From: Sporosarcina globispora
Lineage (GTDB): Bacteria > Bacillota > Bacilli > Bacillales > Cytobacillaceae
Reading direction: 5' to 3'
DNA length: 64,000 bases
Assembly: GCF_001274725.1 (NCBI RefSeq)
Contig: NZ_LGUF01000007.1
Coordinates: 2,949,793 to 3,013,792 of the forward strand
Under the pieces are notes generated by a model. That model was not told the origin of the DNA, searched no databases, and was given only the letters and a program-made list of their open reading frames with translations. Shown piece by piece: positions 25,288-35,027 of the stretch (positions are counted from its first letter, which is position 1; each line of letters starts with the position of its first letter). A program made the translations under genes and the position numbers.

Positions 25288-28200
25288 ATGGGGAAAAGCA
25301 GAAAGAAAAAAATCATTAATGTAATGGCTGCAGGCTTGACTACTGCAGTGCTTTTGGGAACAAGTACGGTTGATTCATTTGCTGATGATACCAACGCCGA
25401 AACGCCTACCATTCAGGCGCCTCAGCCGAAGGGGAATTCCCGAGTCGTCGATACGCACAAGATTACCCTTGTCACCGGTGACGTCGTCACGGTAGAAAAG
25501 CATAGTGACGGAAAACTAGTGGGCACACTTGTACCTAGTGAGGACGGCGCACCAATCTTATTTACACAGAAAACTATTGATGGTGACACTTATTTGATTC
25601 CCGATGAAGCGACACCATTTATTGCAGCTGGACAACTGGATGAGGAATTGTTTAACGTAACGAAATTGATTGAGTATGGCTACGATGACTCTCATCAGAC
25701 AAGTATTCCTTTGATTGTCACAGAGGAATCTAGAAATGATGTAGCTGTAAACAAATCAGTCGATAAAGCCTTGACTACAGGGGCAACGAAAACAGTAGAT
25801 CTTCCTAGTGTAAATTCCGTCGCAGTAGAAACGAATAAAAAACACGCCAAGAAATTCTGGGATGCTGTTGATGGAGAGGCAATTACAAAGCAAGCTCAGC
25901 CCGATCTAACGGAGGGTATTAAAAAGATTTGGCTGGACAAACCAGTATATGTTTTACTTGACAAAAGTGTTCCGCAGATTGGAGCGCCTACAGCATGGGC
26001 TTCCGGATATGATGGTAAGGGTGTGAAAGTGGCTGTCCTGGACACTGGAATCGATCCGAATCATCCTGATTTTAAAAATTCTAATAATGAATATATTGTC
26101 AAAGAAGCGAAGAGCTTCATAGAGGGTCAAGATTTTGTCGATCATCACGGGCATGGTACGCATGTTGCTTCAACGATCGCGGGATCTGGCGCCGCTTCCG
26201 GCGGGAAAAATAAGGGGGTAGCTCCAGCTGCAGAGCTTCTAGTTGGGAAAGTGCTTAGCAATGAGGGCTCGGGTGATACATCAGGAATCATCGCTGCAAT
26301 GGAATGGGCTGTTCAGGAAAAGGCTGATATCGTCAGTATGAGCCTTGGTTCGGATACACCGAGTGATGGCACGGATCCATTGAGTCAGGCTGTCAACAAT
26401 TTGAGCGAAGCTAGTAACACATTGTTTGTTATTGCTGCAAGTAATGCAGGACCAAAAAAGAATACAATAGGAGTTCCAGGAGTAGCTGAAAAAGCATTAA
26501 CAGTTGGGGCCGTTGACAAAAGTCCACAAGAATTTTTGGCCAACTTCTCAAGCCGCGGTCCAGTTATAAACAATTTCCGAGTGAAACCGGAGATTACGGC
26601 ACCAGGAGTAGGAATCGTAGCGGCCCGTGCTGCTGGCACCACGATGGGTACCCCAATCGATGCTAACTACACTTCGGCCAACGGTACATCAATGGCTACA
26701 CCACATGTTGCTGGTGCAGCAGCCATTCTAAAACAAAGACACCCGGACTGGACGGGGGATCATATCAAGCAGGTTTTAGCTGGCACAGGTGTAATGAATA
26801 CTCGCTATACACCCTATCAGCAGGGTGGCGGACGTGTAGATGTTGTGAAAGCCTTGGATGCTAACGTCTTTAGCAGTCCTGCAGTCGTCAGTATGGGACC
26901 TGCTATGGTAGATGATAAGCCGGTCGAAAAATCCTATAAATATGTTAACCCCTCTGATCAGGAAGTGACATTGAATCTTGCTTTGACAGCAACGGGTGAA
27001 AATTTAGCAGCAGCGCCTGCTGAAATGTTCACACTGAATCAGTCAACGGTCACGGTGCCAGCACATGGTAGCAGTGAGGTAAAAGTGACATTTAATCCAG
27101 CACTTGGCAAGGTTCAGGATTATAAAGTTGTGGTTAACGCTACTTCAAGTGACAACCAAACAATCAACACGACTATTGGTGCAACGAAGACTGAACCATT
27201 AGTTAGATTAAATCTTCAAACGATTGACCGAAACGGAAAACAGGCCTATGCTGAAATCTTAGCGGCCAACCTCGACACGGGGAAAACTACGGAGATTTCA
27301 GGTTCAGTTACATCCCTCCTTTTGCAGCCAGGTCGTTATTCGGTGATGGGTATCTTAAAAACAATAGACGAGGCCGGATTGATTACCCAAAACCATACCC
27401 TTACTGGTGATCCTATGGTGGAGTTGAAGGCTAAGGAGGAAAAGACAATCACGCTGGATGCCAGATTGGGTAAGGAGGTTAAGATTTCGACACCTAAGGA
27501 ATCCGAGCAGGGTTTCTGGCAAATTGGTTACCGCAGATCTCTTGGTTTGGGCACAGTTGACTATATGAAGATAGCGTCGGGCGCTATTTGGGATCACGTT
27601 TACGCAGTGCCGACAGAGCCATTGAAGGATGGTGAAGGAACGTTTGAGTTTGATTTCCAGCAGCGCAGGTATGCCCCTGTCATCAAGGCATCCTATAACG
27701 GATTAGGAGGATCCATCCCACTAGAACCGGTAGGCTTTGTACCTAGATTAGACGGCCACAGGAAGCTAAAAGCAGTATACGTAGGTAAGGCATTACCGGA
27801 GGACATAAGCGGCAAGGACATCAGTGGTAAGCTTGCGGTCATCACCCGTGATACCAATCAGAGCACTGCCCAACAGATTAAGGCTTTGCAAGCTGCAGGC
27901 GTAGCGGCGGTTGTCCTCGTTAACGACAGACCAGGAATTTACTATGCTAGCGTACGAAGAGCAGATAATATTGCCATCCCTGCCTATACACTTGGACAGG
28001 AAGACGGAACTGCGCTTCTTAACCGAATCGAGAAAAGCAAAACCTTAATCAACCTGAAGGGAATCGCCAACAGCCCGTACGTATACAACATCGCGTTAAT
28101 GTGGCCAGATGTAATCCCTGCAGAACCTGTTGAAGAAGTGACGGCAAAAAACTCTGCCGTGGTAATGAACCATTACCGTGGCACCAAAGGTAAATACGTT

Positions 28201-29127
28201 GGCGAGGCGACATCGGCCATTCGTCCGAACGAGAATATGATTACTCAAGTCGTGAATTGGATTGACACTCCACTAGATAGGGAAGAGTGGTACTCTACTG
28301 GCAGCAAGTACCCGACAATGGACAAAATGCGTTGGATTCAAACAGTCTTTCCAAATCCAAAAGAAATTGCCCAAAACGTGAAGGATGCAATGTGGAACTA
28401 TCTGCCGGGCGATAAGCGTGAACAGACTTGGTTGGGTGCTGCAATCGGTCAGTCTCAGGTCATGGGTGCGTACCGTGAAGGAGACAAGATGTTCATTCAA
28501 AATCATGAGTTTGGTGATAGTGAACCTACCCACTGGGGTGATTTCCTCTTGCCAGTTGATGCATCGAAGGTTCAGATGTTTGAGAACGGAACCCTTATCA
28601 ATGAAGGTGGTTGGTTCTCGCCTTCATTCCCAATTGCTGTTAGCCCTGAAGCAGCGACCTACCGTGTTACGATGGACACGCAGCAAACTGTGTGGTCACC
28701 ACTTTCTACAATGACCAGCACGGCGTTTACGTTCAAGTCCGCTCGACCTGCGAATGGGAAAGAGGACCTAGCGTTCTTGTGGCCGAGATATGACTTTAAG
28801 CTTGATGGGGAGAACAAGACAAAAGGTGGGATCACCGACCATTTCGATCTATCTTTCGTTCTTCAGTCCGGTGCTACTCCAGACATGCGTGGGCTTGAAG
28901 TTTCAGTGTCCACTGACGATGGCAAAACATGGAGCAACGCAAAGGTGAAGGAAAGAAAAGGTGGTAACTACACTGTGACGGTGAAAAATCCAAAGTCTGG
29001 ATATGTGTCTCTGAAAATCAAAGCATGGGACGCTAACGGAAGCCAGGTTGAACAGACCCTTATCAGGGCATATGCTGTGGAAAATAAAAGTCATGAAGAA
29101 AGCGATGAAGAAAGAGATAATGACTAG
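25288..29127 (+). CDS. Secreted multidomain S8 (subtilisin-like) serine protease 1
   Basis: 1279 residues from ATG 25288 (AAAGGAG 7 nt upstream; a longer frame from 25222 and a TTG at 25285 are less likely). Signal peptide of about 32 residues (K-S-R-K-K-K, hydrophobic stretch, then D-S-F-A). A prodomain containing HKITLVTGDVVTV runs to about residue 225. Peptidase S8 domain: D252 in VAVLDTGID, H289 in GHGTHVAS, S468 in GTSMATPHVAG, oxyanion Asn in IAASNAG. Beta-sandwich modules follow, then a PA-like domain (about 835-920, GKLAVITRDTNQ to AVVLVND) and a C-terminal beta domain. The ending adds an acidic tail absent from the paralogues. Expected to be an extracellular degradative protease. The domain order and the LVTGD prodomain motif recall large actinobacterial S8 enzymes. 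Confidence 0.93.
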   Translation: MGKSRKKKIINVMAAGLTTAVLLGTSTVDSFADDTNAETPTIQAPQPKGNSRVVDTHKITLVTGDVVTVEKHSDGKLVGTLVPSEDGAPILFTQKTIDGDTYLIPDEATPFIAAGQLDEELFNVTKLIEYGYDDSHQTSIPLIVTEESRNDVAVNKSVDKALTTGATKTVDLPSVNSVAVETNKKHAKKFWDAVDGEAITKQAQPDLTEGIKKIWLDKPVYVLLDKSVPQIGAPTAWASGYDGKGVKVAVLDTGIDPNHPDFKNSNNEYIVKEAKSFIEGQDFVDHHGHGTHVASTIAGSGAASGGKNKGVAPAAELLVGKVLSNEGSGDTSGIIAAMEWAVQEKADIVSMSLGSDTPSDGTDPLSQAVNNLSEASNTLFVIAASNAGPKKNTIGVPGVAEKALTVGAVDKSPQEFLANFSSRGPVINNFRVKPEITAPGVGIVAARAAGTTMGTPIDANYTSANGTSMATPHVAGAAAILKQRHPDWTGDHIKQVLAGTGVMNTRYTPYQQGGGRVDVVKALDANVFSSPAVVSMGPAMVDDKPVEKSYKYVNPSDQEVTLNLALTATGENLAAAPAEMFTLNQSTVTVPAHGSSEVKVTFNPALGKVQDYKVVVNATSSDNQTINTTIGATKTEPLVRLNLQTIDRNGKQAYAEILAANLDTGKTTEISGSVTSLLLQPGRYSVMGILKTIDEAGLITQNHTLTGDPMVELKAKEEKTITLDARLGKEVKISTPKESEQGFWQIGYRRSLGLGTVDYMKIASGAIWDHVYAVPTEPLKDGEGTFEFDFQQRRYAPVIKASYNGLGGSIPLEPVGFVPRLDGHRKLKAVYVGKALPEDISGKDISGKLAVITRDTNQSTAQQIKALQAAGVAAVVLVNDRPGIYYASVRRADNIAIPAYTLGQEDGTALLNRIEKSKTLINLKGIANSPYVYNIALMWPDVIPAEPVEEVTAKNSAVVMNHYRGTKGKYVGEATSAIRPNENMITQVVNWIDTPLDREEWYSTGSKYPTMDKMRWIQTVFPNPKEIAQNVKDAMWNYLPGDKREQTWLGAAIGQSQVMGAYREGDKMFIQNHEFGDSEPTHWGDFLLPVDASKVQMFENGTLINEGGWFSPSFPIAVSPEAATYRVTMDTQQTVWSPLSTMTSTAFTFKSARPANGKEDLAFLWPRYDFKLDGENKTKGGITDHFDLSFVLQSGATPDMRGLEVSVSTDDGKTWSNAKVKERKGGNYTVTVKNPKSGYVSLKIKAWDANGSQVEQTLIRAYAVENKSHEESDEERDND

Positions 29128-29144
29128 AAATTTAACTTAAAAAA

Positions 29145-29180
29145 CAGAGGTAAATTTTCTATTAAGGAAATTTACCTCTG
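29145..29180. repeat. Perfect 13-bp inverted repeat after protease 1
   Basis: CAGAGGTAAATTT at 29145-29157 and AAATTTACCTCTG at 29168-29180 with a 10-nt loop. Read on the plus strand there is no U-tail; read on the minus strand the stem is followed by T6. It may stop antisense transcripts or protect the protease mRNA 3' end. It touches the start of leader copy B. Confidence 0.7.
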
Positions 29181-29885
29181 GATGTAATCTTTACAACAGA
29201 ACCGCCAGGAATAAGCCTTTTATTTAGTTGATCTATAACCTTTAGCTCTAAAAATTACATCTTTTGTTTAATTTTCAGAAAAGTAAAAATATAAGAAAAT
29301 AAATAGAATCATAGCTTCATATTGTAAGAACAAATAAGGGGGGTGATCTACTGTAGAAATAAGTTAATGAAAAAAGAAAAATGAAGGCTTTAAAAGTAGT
29401 GACCACAGAGGCTATAACATGATTCATATTTACCTCACTCACCAAATGAAATGAAAAATGCGGTTGGATTTTTGAAACGATTGATGTTACGCCTTTCGTT
29501 CTAGCTGTTTCAAAAAGACCGATCGTGGCGATACTGAAACTTTAAATTATGAAGCTATCAGATGTATGAAATGAAAGAAGCAGCTTAATATCTTTTAAGT
29601 GATTCATGATGAAAAAGTTTTGAATAGACCATTCAAAATGTTATTAAGCATGCCCATTTTTAATTCTTATATTTTGAATTTTCAGAAAAGCAACATCAAT
29701 TATTTTGCAAGAATTAACTACTTGACTACCTTTCATGAAATTGACTCAGATTAGTTGAGAAATTTTTACAGCCTGATGTTGAAAGACAGATCAGTGTATT
29801 AAAGGTGAGGTTAAGTCTTCAGTACGAAACCTTCACATTTTTACAAATATATTAATTTACTAATTTAGTTGAAAAAGGAGAGTTT
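29179..29885. repeat. Leader region of tandem protease unit, copy B
   Basis: About 0.7 kb homologous to 24144-25285. Compared with copy A it lacks the stretch between the run of G at 29338 and CTACTGTAGAAATAAG (the first small frame), and the whole IS1182 middle part, joining GAAGCTATC directly to AGATGTATGAAATG. The 3' part up to the ribosome site is nearly identical. Confidence 0.9.
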
Positions 29886-29887
29886 TG

Positions 29888-32800
29888 ATGGGGAAAAGCA
29901 GAAAGAAAAAAATTATGAATGTAATGACCGCAGGCTTGGTTAGTGCAGTGCTTTTGGGAACAAGTACGGTTGATTCATTTGCTGATGATACCAACGCCGA
30001 AACACCTACTATTCAGGCGCCTCAGCCGAAGGAGAATTCCCGGATGGTCGACACGCACAAGGTTACCCTTGTCACCGGTGACGTTGTCACGGTAGAAAAA
30101 TATAGTGACGGAAAATTAGTCGCCACACTTGTACCTAGTGAGGACGGGACTCCAGTCGCATTTACTCAAAAAACGATTGATGGAAACAATTATCTAATTC
30201 CCGATAACGCTACTCCATTTCTGGCAGCTGGCCAAATGGATGAGGAATTGTTTAACATAACGAAATTGATTGAGTATGGCTACGATGACGCACAGCAGTC
30301 AAGTATTCCTTTGATTGTCACAGAGGAATCTGGAAATGATGCAGCTGAAAGCGAATCAGTCGATGAAGCCGTGTCTACAGGGGCATCGAAAACAGTAGAT
30401 CTTCCTAGTGTAAATGCTGTCGCAGTAAAAACGAATAAAAAACACGCCAAGAAATTCTGGGATGCTGTTGATGGAGAGGCAATTGCAAATCAAGCTCAGC
30501 CTGAGCTTATGGAAGGTATTAAAAAGATTTGGTTGGACAAACCAGTACATGCTTTACTTGACAAGAGCGTTCCACAAATTGGGGCGCCTACAGCATGGGG
30601 TGCCGGATATGATGGTAAAGGTGTGAAAGTGGCAGTCTTGGACACTGGAATTGATCCGAATCATCCAGATTTTAAAAATTCTAACTATGAAAATATTGTC
30701 AAAGAAGCGAAGAGCTTCGTAGAGGGTGAAGATTTTGTCGATCATCACGGGCATGGTACGCACGTTGCATCGACCATCGCGGGATCTGGCGCCGCTTCGG
30801 GCGGGAAAAATAAGGGGGTAGCTCCAGGTGCAGAGCTTCTAATTGGGAAAGTGCTTAGCGATGCAGGTGGTGGTACTGAATCTGGAATCATCGCTGGTAT
30901 GCAATGGGCTGTCCAGGAAAAGGCTGATATCGTCAGTATGAGCATTGGTACGAATCAACCGAGCGATGGCACGGATCCAATTAGTCAAGCTGTGAACAAT
31001 TTGAGTGAAGCTAGTTCCACATTGTTTGTTATTGCTGCTGGTAATGCAGGATCAACGAAGGGTTCTGTAGGATCGCCAGGGGCGGCAGAAAAAGCTTTGA
31101 CTGTTGGGGCAGTTGATAAATCCCAAACTGAATTTTTAGCTGCCTTCTCAAGCCGTGGTCCGGTTATCAATAATTATAGAGTGAAACCGGAGATTACGGC
31201 GCCAGGAGTAGGAATCGTAGCGGCTCGTGCTGCTGGCACCACGATGGGTACCCCAATCGATGCTAACTACACTTCGGCCAACGGTACATCAATGGCTACA
31301 CCACGCTGGTGCTGCAGCCATTCTGAAACAAAGACACCCGGATTGGACGGGAGATCATATCAAGCAGGTTTTAGCCGGCACAGGTGTATTGAATACTCGC
31401 TATACACCATATCAACAGGGTGGCGGACGTGTAGATATTGTTCAAGCCTTGGATGCTAACGTCTATAGCAGTCCTTCAGTCGTCAGTATGGGAGCTGCTA
31501 ATTTAGATGCTAATCCGGTCGAAAAATCCTATAAATATGTTAACCCATCTGATACTGATGTGACATTAAATCTTACTATGACAGCCACGGGTCAAGATCT
31601 AACTGAAGCACCTGCTGGAATGTTCCAACTGAATCAGTCAACGGTCACGGTACCAGCACACGGTAGCAGTGAAGTGAAGGTGACATTTAATCCAGCAGTA
31701 GGCGATCCAAATAAAAGTGTTCAGGATTATAAAGTTGTGGTTAAGGCTATATCAAGTGACAACAAAACCTTCAACACGATTATTGGGGCAACGAAGGTTG
31801 AACCATTAGTTAAAGTAAAGCTTCAAACGATTGACCGAAACGGAAATAAGGGCTTTGGTGAAATCATTGCTACCAACCTCGATACGGGGAAAGTTACTCA
31901 GATTTACCAAAATTTAGGTGTGGATTCTGATCTTCTTTTACAGCCAGGGCGTTATTCGGTGATGGGTACCGTACAGACAAAAGACCAGATCGGATTAGGT
32001 TTTACCCAGGACTATACCCTTGTTGGTGAGCCTATGTTGGAGCTGAAGTATAAGGAGGATAAGACCATTACGTTGGATGCCCGATTGGGTAAGGAGATCA
32101 AGATCTCGACGCCTAAGGAGTCTGAGCAGGGTGGATGGCATCTCGGCTACCGCAGAACAATGAGCAAAGGCACAGTTGACTTCTATAAAGGAGCCTCTAG
32201 CGCAATTTGGGATCACGTTTACGCAGTGCCGACAGAGCCATTGAAGGCTGATGAAGGAACATTTTCGTTTGAATTCGACCAGCGCAGGTATGCCCCTGTC
32301 ATCAAGGCATCCTATGACGGGCTTGGCGGATCCATCCCACTAGAACCTGTAGGCTTCGCACCTAGATTAGACGGCACTAGGAACCTAAAAGCAGTAAATG
32401 TAGGTAAGGCATTACCGGAGGACCTCAGCGGCAAGGACATTAGTGGTAAGCTTGCGGTCATCACCCGTGATGCGAGTCAGAGCACTGCCCAACAGATTAA
32501 GACTTTGCAAGCTGCCGGTGCAGAAGCGGTGGTCCTAGTTAGCGACAAACCAGGAATTTACGCTGCTAGCGTAAAAAGAACTGATAATATCGGTATTCCT
32601 GCTTATACGCTTGGACAAGAAGATGGAACTGCGCTTCTTAACCGAATCGCGAACGGCCCGACCTTAATCAACCTGAGGGGAATTGCGAACAGCCCATACG
32701 TATACAACATCCAGTTGAGTTACCCAGATGTAATCCCTTCAGAAGTTGTTGACGAAGTGACGGCAGAAAACTCTGCCGTGGTAATGAACCATTACCGTGG

Positions 32801-33704
32801 CACCAAAGGTAAATATGTTGGCGAGACGACATCGCCTATTCGCCCGAACGAGGTTATGATCACTAATGTAGTGAGATGGATCGACACTCCACTAGATAGG
32901 GAAGAGTGGTACTCTACTGGTAGCAAGTTCCCGAGAATGGAGAAAATGAATTGGTTACAAACAGTTTATCCAGTCCTAACTAATATTGGCCAAAACGTGA
33001 AGGATGCAATGTGGAACTATCTGCCGGGCGATAAACGTGAACAGACTTGGTTGGGTGCTGCAATTGGTCAGTCTCAGTACATGAATGCGTACCGCGAGGG
33101 AGACAAATTTTTCATTCAAAATCATGAGTTTGGTGATAGTGAACCTACCCACTGGGGTGATTTCTTCTTGCCAGTCGACGATTCGAATGTGAAATTGTTC
33201 AAGGACGGGAACCTTGTTAAAGCAGATAAATGGTTCGATACTACAAAGCCATTGGCTGTTAGCCCTGAACCAGCGACGTACACTGTCTATATGGACACCA
33301 AGCAATCTGTGTGGTCACCACTGTCTACAACAAGCGATATTACGTTCACGTTCAAGTCCGATCGACCAGCGAACGGGAAGGAAGACCTTGCATTATTGTG
33401 GCCGAGATATGACTTTAAGCTTGATGGGGAGAACAAGGCAAAAGGTGGGATCACCGACCATTTCGATCTATCTTTCGTTCTTCAGTCCGGTGCTACTCCA
33501 GACATGCAAGGTGTTGAAGCTTCAGTATCCACTGACGATGGCAACACTTGGAGTACTGCAAAGGTACAGAAAATCGAAGGTGGTCACTACACTGTGACGG
33601 TGAAAAACCCAGCATCTGGCTACGTGTCTCTAAAAATCAAAGCTTGGGACGCTAACGGCAGCCAGGTCGAACAAACCCTGATCAGGGCATACGGTGTGCG
33701 CTAA
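29888..33704 (+). pseudogene. S8 serine protease 2, frameshifted by a 5-nt deletion
   Basis: Closely similar to protease 1 over its whole length, with the same signal peptide, prodomain, D252, H289 and S468. Directly after the codons for G-T-S-M-A-T-P (31283-31303) five bases present in both paralogues (ATGTT, within the codons for His473 and Val474) are missing, so CCACATGTTGCTGG becomes CCACGCTGG. Translation runs into a stop at 31459. The rest of the protein is open in the next frame to 33704. Without programmed frameshifting only a truncated catalytic domain would be made, lacking its last helices. The downstream frame is otherwise undamaged, so the lesion is probably recent, or a sequencing error. 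Confidence 0.88.
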
Positions 33705-33785
33705 TCTGAGCTATAGTCCTTAGCTAGTTTTAAAAAATTAGCAATCAAGATCAATCTTTAAATAGAATCTATCTAAAGTGGCATT

Positions 33786-33809
33786 GCCTGCCAGTAGGCG
33801 GGCTTTTTT
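33786..33809 (+). terminator. Strong rho-independent terminator after protease 2
   Basis: GCCTGCC / GGCGGGC (one G-T pair) with a 4-nt loop AGTA and a run of six T. Confidence 0.88.
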
Positions 33810-33864
33810 AGCTATTTATATAAATTGTAGATCTTATTGATCTTAAGATTAGGAGGAGAGTAAA

Positions 33865-34200
33865 ATGACAAAAGTATTACCACCTAAAACTTGTTCAATT
33901 GAAAGGCTAGTAACAATGGAGGAAGACGTAAGAAAGGTTTTATCAGGTGCGAAAACCGCAATAAGAAGAAACGGGAGATATGCAGACCCAGGAGAGATTA
34001 TGATCCTTGAAGATCGACAATTTGTCGTTCATGACGTTTATCAACAAACCTTAGGTGAATTGACAGATGAAGATGCAAAGCGTGAAGGCTTTACAACTGT
34101 TGAAGAATATAAGCAATCAATTCTTGCGATTCATCCAAAGATGCCGTGGTTACCGAAAATGAGGGTTTGGGTCCATGAATTCGGTGAAGTAATCGCATAA
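33865..34200 (+). CDS. ASCH-domain protein
   Basis: 111 residues. AGGAGGAG precedes the ATG. The segment GAKTAIRRNGRYADPGEI, then FVVHDVYQQTLGELTDEDA and KREGFTTVEEYKQSI fits the ASCH domain (PUA-like RNA-binding fold), whose stand-alone members may bind or modify RNA or nucleosides. It has its own space between terminator and leader copy C, so it is not part of the protease transcripts. It is present only once although the proteases are triplicated. Its role here is unknown. Confidence 0.75.
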   Translation: MTKVLPPKTCSIERLVTMEEDVRKVLSGAKTAIRRNGRYADPGEIMILEDRQFVVHDVYQQTLGELTDEDAKREGFTTVEEYKQSILAIHPKMPWLPKMRVWVHEFGEVIA

Positions 34201-34275
34201 TGAATTTCATAGTCTAGTCAGCACCAAGTAGATGATTTCTGGATTGACGAGAGAACTGAAAAAGTCCTTATAAAA

Positions 34276-35025
34276 AATAAGCCTTTTGTTTAGTTTTCAG
34301 AAAAGTTAATATATAAAAATAGAATCATAGCTTCATATTGTAAGAACAAATAAGGGGGTGATATATGTCTAACGGTACTAAATATTCGGCAAGGCGTTTA
34401 TTAATTTTTACTGTAGAAATAAGTTAATGAAAAAAGAAAAATGAAGGCTTTAAAAGTAATGACCACAGCGGCTATAACATGATTCATATTTACCTCACTC
34501 ACCAAATGAAAAATGCGGTTGGATTTTTGAAATAATTGATGTTACGCCTTTCGTTCTAGCTGTTTCAAAAAGACCGATCGTGGCGATACTGAAACATTAT
34601 GAAGCCATCATCTACTCTCTTTTTATTCGTGTAGTGGAAAGGCCTTTTATCGAGGATCTCGTGAAGGCCGAAAAAACGCAGCCATATCGTATTTACAAAC
34701 AGATGTGAAATGAAAGAAGCAGCTTAATATCTTTTAAGTGATTCATGATGAAAAAGTTTTGAATAGACCATTCAAAATATTATTAAGCATGCCCATTTTT
34801 AACTCTTAAATTTTTTGGATTTTCAGAAAAGTAATATCAATTATTTTGCAAGAATTAACTACTTGACTATCTTTCATGAAATTGACTCAGATTATGAGGA
34901 ATTTTTACAGCCTGATGTTGAAAGACAGATCAGTGGATTAAATGTGAGGTCAAGTCATCAGTACGAAACCTTCACATTTTTACAAATATATTAATTTACT
35001 AATTTAGTTGGGAAAAGGAGAGTTT
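34276..35025. repeat. Leader region of tandem protease unit, copy C
   Basis: About 0.75 kb homologous to the other leaders. It starts with a junction at CCTTTTGTTTAG, losing about 30 bp between two short CTTTTGTTTA-like repeats present in A and B. It keeps the first small frame intact (34365-34427, 20 codons, overlapping a following ATG as TAATG) and has its own deletion that joins CTCGTGAA to GGCCGAAAAAACG in the IS1182 region. Confidence 0.9.
34365..34427 (+). CDS. Small frame behind a strong ribosome site in leader copy C
   Basis: 20 codons (M-S-N-G-T-K-Y-S-A-R-R-L-L-I-F-T-V-E-I-S) preceded by AAGGGGGTGAT. In copy A the same frame is shifted by 2 bp after 8 codons, and in copy B most of it is deleted, so it is not under visible selection. 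It is either the remnant of an earlier gene start or a leader peptide. Low confidence as a real gene. Confidence 0.25.
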   Translation: MSNGTKYSARRLLIFTVEIS

Positions 35026-35027
35026 TG

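Noticed and set aside
28273..28533. Long antisense frames under the protease genes (also at 35330, 36125, 37355, 38411 and elsewhere)
   Set aside because: They recur at matching positions in all three paralogues as mirror frames of the conserved coding strand, with no ribosome sites.
24301..35025. Three leader repeats considered as a CRISPR-like or satellite array
   Set aside because: Units are several kilobases apart, unequal and each tied to a protease gene. They are remnants of a gene-unit triplication; no short regularly spaced repeats exist in the window.
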